The notes beneath the pieces are model-generated. The model made no database searches, was not told the origin of the DNA, and saw only the letters and a list, made by a program, of their open reading frames with translations. A stretch of DNA of 64,000 nt from Stenocarpella maydis. Its lineage: Eukaryota > Ascomycota > Sordariomycetes > Diaporthales > Diaporthaceae. The stretch is taken from the NCBI GenBank assembly GCA_002270565.1, contig NQMI01000017.1:196150-260149 (forward strand), given 5' to 3'. Numbering within the stretch: the first letter of the stretch is position 1; each line of letters opens with the position of its first letter. The translations under genes were made by a program, and so were the position numbers. Shown here in pieces: positions 58,082 to 64,000 of the stretch.

Positions 58082-61000
58082 ATGGCACAATTCAAAAATG
58101 GACGGCCGCGGTACAATCTGAGGCCCTTATGCGCCACCGTCCTCCTCATGACCCTGCTGGCCACATCCTCCCTTTTCCTAAAAGACTGGTCCTCCGATCC
58201 GACCAAGCCAGCTAGTCTGTTTGCAAGGGACACAGGGGCGGTATGCGACGATGTCCACCAGGCCCCGGACCAATGCGCCTTCGTGCGCGCAAACTGCCTC
58301 GACGATGAGCCGGGCTTGTTCTCCTATCTCACCTTTTACTACTGTACGCTTGCCCAGGTGAAGCCGATAGCCTTTTCTCTGCTGGCCCTCTGGCTCGGTC
58401 TGCTCTTTTCCACCATCGGCATCGCCGCGAGCGACTTCTTCAGTATCAACCTCAGCACCATCGCCAGTGTGCTTGGCTTGCCAGAGAGTCTGGCCGGTGT
58501 CACTTTCTTGGCCTTTGGGAATGGTTCGCCCGACGTCTTCAGCACCTTCGCTGCCATGAACTCTAACAGCGGCAGCATGGCCATAGGCGAGCTGATTGGG
58601 GCAGCTGGTTTTATCACTGCCGTTGTTGCTGGCTCCATGGCCCTCGTCCGCGAGTTCAAGGTCAGCAGGAAGACCTTCGTGCGCGACATCGTCTTCTTCA
58701 TCCTCGCCGTGAGCTTCACCATGATGTTCCTCACCGATGGCCGCATGCACATGTGGGAGTGCGCCTTCATGATCGCATTCTACGCCTTCTATGTCTGTTT
58801 TGTCTTCGGCTGGCATCTATTTTCCTCAAGAAGGCATAAGCTGCGCACCAAGCAGGCGATTGCTCACAACCACTACTCTGGTGCTTCTGTTCATGCCGGG
58901 GATGAGATCGAGCCGTACCATGACGACCCTGGGGATGACGATGATGACGGGACTGTAGGATCACGCAGGGCGTCCAGCCACCTGCCTGACATCAGCGCGT
59001 TGGAGTATGGTACCAGGGTCCACGCCGATGGGTCATCGCAGGATGACGACGACGACGACGAGCAGAAGCGACACATTGCGTCCGAGATGACGAGCAGCAT
59101 GCGTGTCAACCGTCCTCGCGGCAGAAGAAGCCACACAACCATCACACCTATTCGCCCGAGCTTGGTTGGCGCACTCGAGTTCAGGTCCATCTTGTCCTCC
59201 TTGCAGAGGTCTCGTAATATGCGCATGGCCCCATTGACTAGAGGCTATTCTGACTACAACTCTGCGGGCCTTCTGGCTGGGAGTACAGGCCTCCTGCAAT
59301 TTGAGGCATCCGACAACGACGCAGCAGCAACAACACAACCGTCCCTGACAAGGGACAGAGCGCTGTCGTCCGGAGATGTGCCCCGCAACTTTCGGAATGA
59401 AGACATACTACGGCCACCACTCCTCAAGACCAACCCGCCGTTGGAAAACACACCACATCAGCCCGCAGGTGCAGCCAATGGACGTGGGATCAGAAGCCCC
59501 TTGATGACAACCACGCATACGCGGGAAGGCAGCCTGCTCATTCCACCGGACCAGCGAGTGGCTGCCGACAGCGGAAGGGAAAGGACGCCTAGCCCTGCTG
59601 TAACAACTACGAGAGATGGCCGTCTTGCACCTCCCGGCATGCAGCAATGGCCAGCCTCACAGCCCGCAGAGCTGGCCCCAGGACAGTCAGAACCCACGAG
59701 GGCCAAGGCTTCCACCCCGGCGCTTTCCTTGCAGATACCAAGCCCAAATTTAGGGTCAAGTCAAGCATCCTCCCCATCTTTGTCGCCTTTCCCTGGCTAC
59801 CACGACTCGCCCATGCAGGATGGCCGACGATCTCCCCAGCGTGGGCGGTCTCACTCGTTGTTGATACCACATCCGGCGTTGCAAGACGACCACATCCCGG
59901 GCCTTGATCTTCCTGAGTTACCAAGGCCCGTCAGGTGGTGGCCATATAACATCCTACCACCTCCGCACGTTCTGTGGCGAACCATGTTGCCAACCCTGCA
60001 GGGTTGGCGAGAAAAAAGTATCTGGGACAAGCTGTTCAGCATCTTCTCGACCCCGACGGTCTTCTTCCTGGTCGCCACGCTACCGGTCGTCGAGACTGAG
60101 GACGACTACGACGATATACCGGCGGAGGATGGTCTGCAGACGGCACAAATCACTAATGGCTTGGGCATCAACCCTCCTGCCATCGCAGTAGAAAATCAGA
60201 CCGCGATACAACCGGAGACGGAGTGGCAAGAATACCGCAGACGCGCGCGGTCCACCAGGTCTCGTTCGTCTAGTGCCTCAAGGTACGCCCTGAGCGCTGG
60301 TGTCACTCCGGACTTGGCAAATCATTCGGAATTCCCAGGCCTTCGGCCTCCACCCAGCCCGCAGACTGAACAGCCAATGTCGGTGTCGGGGCCGGGTTCA
60401 GAGCCCACAACATTGGATGATGAGCAGGGCGGTTGGAACAGGTGGCTCCTCGCGCTTCAGCTCTTCACAGGCCCCTTGTTCACGGTCTTCATTATCTGGG
60501 CCAAGTACATGGATTCACCTGTGAAGACCCTGGTCAAAATGATACTGTACTCACTCCTGGTATCTCTTGTACTCCTCTCCGTGCTGCTTCTTTCCACTAG
60601 CCCAGACACCAAGCCACGATATCACTTCCTTTTCTGCTTCCTAGGCTTCATAATCGCAATTGCGTGGATCTCCACGATTGCCGAAGAGGTGGTGGGAGTC
60701 CTCAAAGCGACTGGCGTCATTCTCGGCATGTCCGAGGCCATCCTAGGCTTGACTGTCTTCGCCGTCGGTAATTCGGTGGGTGATCTGGTTGCCGATATCA
60801 CCGTCGCACGTCTGGGTTATCCAGTCATGGCCCTGTATGTCACTCACTCACCTGCCTTCGGGTGCGCATTCGTCCGCACAGGCCCCGGCTAACAGATGTT
60901 AGATCCGCCTGCTTCGGCGGCCCCATGCTGAACATCCTCCTAGGAATAGGGCTCGGAGGAACATACATGAGCATCAAGGGCGCCAAGCACCACCACAAGA

Positions 61001-61233
61001 AGCACCCGGACGAGCCCCTCCACTACAAGTCCTACCACATTGAAGTCACTGGCACCCTGTTCATATCCGCCATTACGGTGCTGTTGACGCTGGTCATGCT
61101 CCTCATCCTGGTCCCGACCAACAAGTGGATGATGACCAGGAAGATCGGAATCACGCTGATCACGCTCTGGACCGTGAGCACAATTGTCAACGTCATCGTC
61201 GAGGTGACGGGGGTCTGGGGGGATGTGGCTTAA
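58082..61233 (+). CDS. CCX-type cation/Ca2+ exchanger (Na_Ca_ex family)
   Basis: Two exons, 58082-60834 and 60903-61233, 1,027 residues; the 68-nt intron (GTATGT...GTTAG) rejoins VMALSACFGGPMLN. Both alpha repeats of the CaCA superfamily are intact: TFLAFGNGSPDVFSTFAAM (about residue 142-160) and GLTVFAVGNSVGDLVADITVA (about 890-910). GNGSPD and GNSVGD define the cation/Ca2+ exchanger (NCLX/CCX) branch. About five TM helices precede and about six follow a roughly 520-residue hydrophilic loop (about 265-780) that contains an Asp run and many Ser/Pro sites. A His-rich stretch (KHHHKKHPDEPLHYKSYH) lies near the C-terminus. It probably exchanges Ca2+ against Na+, K+ or H+ at vacuole, ER or mitochondria; the membrane is not determined. 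Confidence 0.9.
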
Positions 61234-62188
61234 ACGGCGCATGTGCAAATGGGGCACGGTGTAGAAACAGCTGCAAGTATTGTTCTCGTCTCAATTGTTA
61301 CGATTGCACACAGAGGAGTTGGATAGCTGGGCCGGGGCATACCATCGATTGTAGCTGCTTCCTTTTGTACATCAAATCAAACGCATATACATCCGTATGG
61401 TTGTACGATATAAGCCTCTCACATGCCGGTTGGTGGGGGCAGTGTTGAGGCGCGAGGTCTGTCAGAATTGGTGGCTGTTTATCTCTCTGCAATATACAGG
61501 AGCTCCGTTTGCCTGAATATATTTGACTCGGCACTGAGGACGAAGAGCTGATGAAGGGGTCAAAGAATAGGAGGTCACTGCAACTACCCTCTGATTTATG
61601 TTGATGCATAAACTGTGTGAATCCAAGCGTGCCTAGTATTATACCCCATCCACGTATGCTCGTGTATACATGGATTTTCTCATACAATGGCTTACACGTC
61701 TGCGAGCATACCCAACATTCTGAAATGTACATGTCGCCCGCCAATGTCACTCATCGCGCCCCCCCCCACACACACTATTTGTTTCATAGTCGTCCGTACC
61801 TGGGTACTCTTCATCAGTCATGGCGACCGCGAAACTGATTCCGAACAGATGTCACCCTTTAAGCAAATCAGTCGGCAATCGTTTCTCTTCGAAACAGGCT
61901 GATGGAAGCCTTTTAGCAGATCATCAAGAAGGGCATATGTGCATCTATGTTGCGTTTGTAAGACCACAAGTCCAAATATGTACAAGAACGAAAAGCTTGG
62001 CCAGATGCCGCAGACATGTCAAGTCTATCACCTCCCCTTCCCAAACAAATGCCACCATGTCCACGTTTATATGTCTCTCTATGGTCCACCCCTTTCCGCA
62101 TCCCATCTATGAAGCCGAGTCTATCATCTTCTCTGGGCCCTCAACAGGCGGCCGGTGCTTGGCCTCGGCCGTGCCCTTAAGCCACTCT
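61234..62188. other. Convergent 3' intergenic region
   Basis: Lies between the stops of the CCX exchanger (+) and the GH7 gene (-). No gene or repeat recognised. Confidence 0.5.
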
Positions 62189-64000
62189 CTAAGCGGTGAA
62201 GGTAGAGTTGAGGGTGCCAAACTTGATATTGCTGTACACAACGCTGGCGTCCGGGTGGGCCGCCTCGACCGTCGCGGGCAGGCCGGCTGCTGGGTCGCAA
62301 GTTCCACGGGCAACACCGGGGCCGGTCTTGTCCGGGGGGTAAGAGCTCTGAGGTGTGTGTTAGCAACCTGCTGTAAAGCTTGAATTACTGCGTTCCGAGA
62401 TGATCCAGGACGCAATACAAGGGAAATTATGAAAGTAAATTTTTTAAAACTAACATCAAGCCAGTTCATTGAAACCGAGTGATCATCCCACTTGAATTTT
62501 AAATATTAGCATTTGCAAAGAATTTTATAACGAGTTCAAATTCGCGGTTGATGATTGTGGCGCACTCCCCGGCGCTGTGGCCTAAGTACTGGACTGAAAA
62601 GAGCCTGCAGGGGGGCAGGTGACTGGAGTGAAGAGGAGGCATGGCATGGCTGAGCCATGGGGTGATATAGTGATGTAGTTTCGGGGTCCACAGGTATGGG
62701 ACTTACGATAGACATTACCAGGACCATGCTCTTAAGTGCCTCACCCATCTTGGCAAGACCACCCTTGGTAGCAAAGTAGTTGTTGTCGCCAAAGGCGGTC
62801 TTCTGCTGCTCGCAGAAACCATCGGTGATGGAGTTGGTGGCGTCGACGCCGGCGATGCTGGACATGGAGTTGGGGATGGTCTTGCCATCCTGGATGTAGA
62901 AGCGTTTGATCTCGGCCAGGGCGCCGTCGTCGGTGCCGTCGTCGGTGATGAACTGGGTCACAACGGTGATGGGCTTGGACGTGTCGACGGTCTTGCCGGT
63001 GCCGTAGAAGGTCTCGTCGCCCATGCGGTACGAGTTGAAGTCGCAGCCGTCCTTGTCGCACATTCCGGCGTACCGGCTGTCGCCCGCGCCGCACTCCACG
63101 TCGCTCTCGCACCGCGTCTGTCCGTCAACGGAGCACGGGTGGGGGGTGAACGCGGTGGAGACGAGGTTGGCCTCCCAGATGTCCATCTCTGGTGTGTGTT
63201 AGTAAGCTTGATTCGGTATATGCGGACCCGCTAGTGCCGGCGCTGGGACGGCACCGGGATTGATGCATTTCGGATGCACCTCCGAAGGTCCAAAAACACA
63301 AAACATCACCACAGACGCAAAGAAAAATGCAGAATCACCAACCTGAGCAGCACGCGCCAAACGATCCTTGGCCCGAGTTCTCATCAGTTTCATTCCATCC
63401 CTGACTGTTGGCCTCGCCGTTGATGAACTTGACGTCCTTGGGGCACTGGGCATCACCTGGTACAAGTTAGCCAAGCGCAGCGGGTGCCAGGGCGCTACGT
63501 TCTGGAATTTACTAACAGTAGCCAGTACCGTACTTGGCTCCGGCCTTGTTGGTCGGGTACTTGGACAGACCGCCATCGGCGTCCATCTGCGAGAAGTAGA
63601 CGGCACCGTTGAGCCCGCAGGGCAGTTGGGACACGTCAACGTCGAAGGTGAACTCCTTGTTCAGCAGGTTGAAGACCTTGTACTGGGTGTCGGACTCCAG
63701 GAGGTACAGGCGGGAGCCGACATTCTTGCCGTTCGCGTTCGTCTTCACGAACTGGAGCTTCAGGGCGCCAGACTCAGGGGTCGTTATTCCATAGGTGCCC
63801 TCGTAGTCCGCGCCGTCGATGGCACAGTTCTCGGCGCATGTCTTACCATCAGGGCAGAGTGCCGCGTCCCACTTGTTGCCGGTGTAGCAGTTGGTGTAGC
63901 CGGTCGTGGTGTGAGCCCACCGCCAGTTGGCGTCGAGCACTGCCTTGGTCGCCTCGGTGGTGCAGCCGGACTCGGAGCAGGTGGAGATGGGCAGAGCCGG
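62189..64000 (-). CDS. GH7 cellobiohydrolase (Cel7/CBHI), 5' end outside window
   Basis: Minus-strand exons: beyond 64000-63517, 63456-63343, 63188-62707, 62490-62455 (36 nt) and 62347-62189. The signal peptide and about the first 30 residues lie outside the window. GH7 landmarks in order: [105 protein letters not shown] with the catalytic E-x-D-x-x-E set, [19 protein letters not shown] encoded by the microexon, then [19 protein letters not shown]. It ends [14 protein letters not shown] without linker or CBM1. It should cleave cellobiose from cellulose reducing ends after secretion. Introns flanking the microexon (216 and 107 nt) are longer than most here and AT-rich. Usually induced by cellulose and glucose-repressed. 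Confidence 0.93.

Noticed and set aside
1..64000. CRISPR array, rRNA genes or a secondary-metabolite cluster
   Set aside because: No regularly spaced identical short repeats with unique spacers, no rRNA-like sequence, and no PKS, NRPS or terpene-type backbone enzyme was seen.

Overview
The window is nuclear DNA of a filamentous ascomycete (Pezizomycotina, most likely a Sordariomycete). Genes are interrupted by short introns of about 55-100 nt with GTRNGY-type donors. The recognisable families are fungal: an eisosome-type SUR7 protein, an EsdC-like developmental protein, an Atf1/AtfA-type bZIP factor, a GPI-anchored Ser/Thr-rich wall protein, a GH7 cellobiohydrolase and a DUF7924-like protein. 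One transposon copy carries the C-to-T and G-to-A decay typical of repeat-induced point mutation (RIP). Sixteen intact or edge-truncated genes, one apparently broken gene and one dead transposon lie in 64 kb, so gene density is low (about one per 4 kb) and several intergenic stretches exceed 3 kb.

Layout. 1-7 kb: SUR7 family membrane protein (+), COG3618-type amidohydrolase (-), EsdC-like glycogen-binding-domain protein (-). 7-11.4 kb: gene-free divergent interval. 11.4-27 kb: HD-domain phosphohydrolase (+), GPI-anchored protein (-), tubulin-tyrosine-ligase-like protein (-), Golgi glycosyltransferase (-), a frameshifted DUF7924-like gene (+), a small TPR-like protein (+) and a secreted or endomembrane agmatinase-type ureohydrolase (-, seven exons). 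30-43 kb is a housekeeping block: a large disordered conserved protein (+), U1 snRNP C (-), divergent p24 cargo receptor Erv25 (+), kinetochore Dsn1/Mis13 (-) and Atf1-type bZIP (-). A 79-base assembly gap lies at 37.8 kb. 46-51 kb: GST-like protein (-) and an NCS1 purine-cytosine permease (-). 53.3-56.7 kb: accessory island of about 290-bp tandem repeats plus the RIP-decayed Tc1/mariner-type element. 58-64 kb: CCX-type cation/Ca2+ exchanger (+) and, convergent to it, a GH7 cellobiohydrolase (-) whose 5' end lies beyond the window.

The genes do not form an obvious pathway or biosynthetic cluster. Shared promoters are likely only for U1C/ERV25 (379 bp between start codons). I found no tRNA, rRNA or CRISPR array and no convincing new multi-gene system. 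The most unusual items are the tandem repeat/transposon island, the broken DUF7924 gene, a 36-nt microexon in the GH7 gene, a probable GC-AG intron in DSN1 and the empty 4.5-kb interval upstream of the EsdC-like gene. Exon structures were inferred by hand from splice consensus and protein-family continuity; no transcript data were available.
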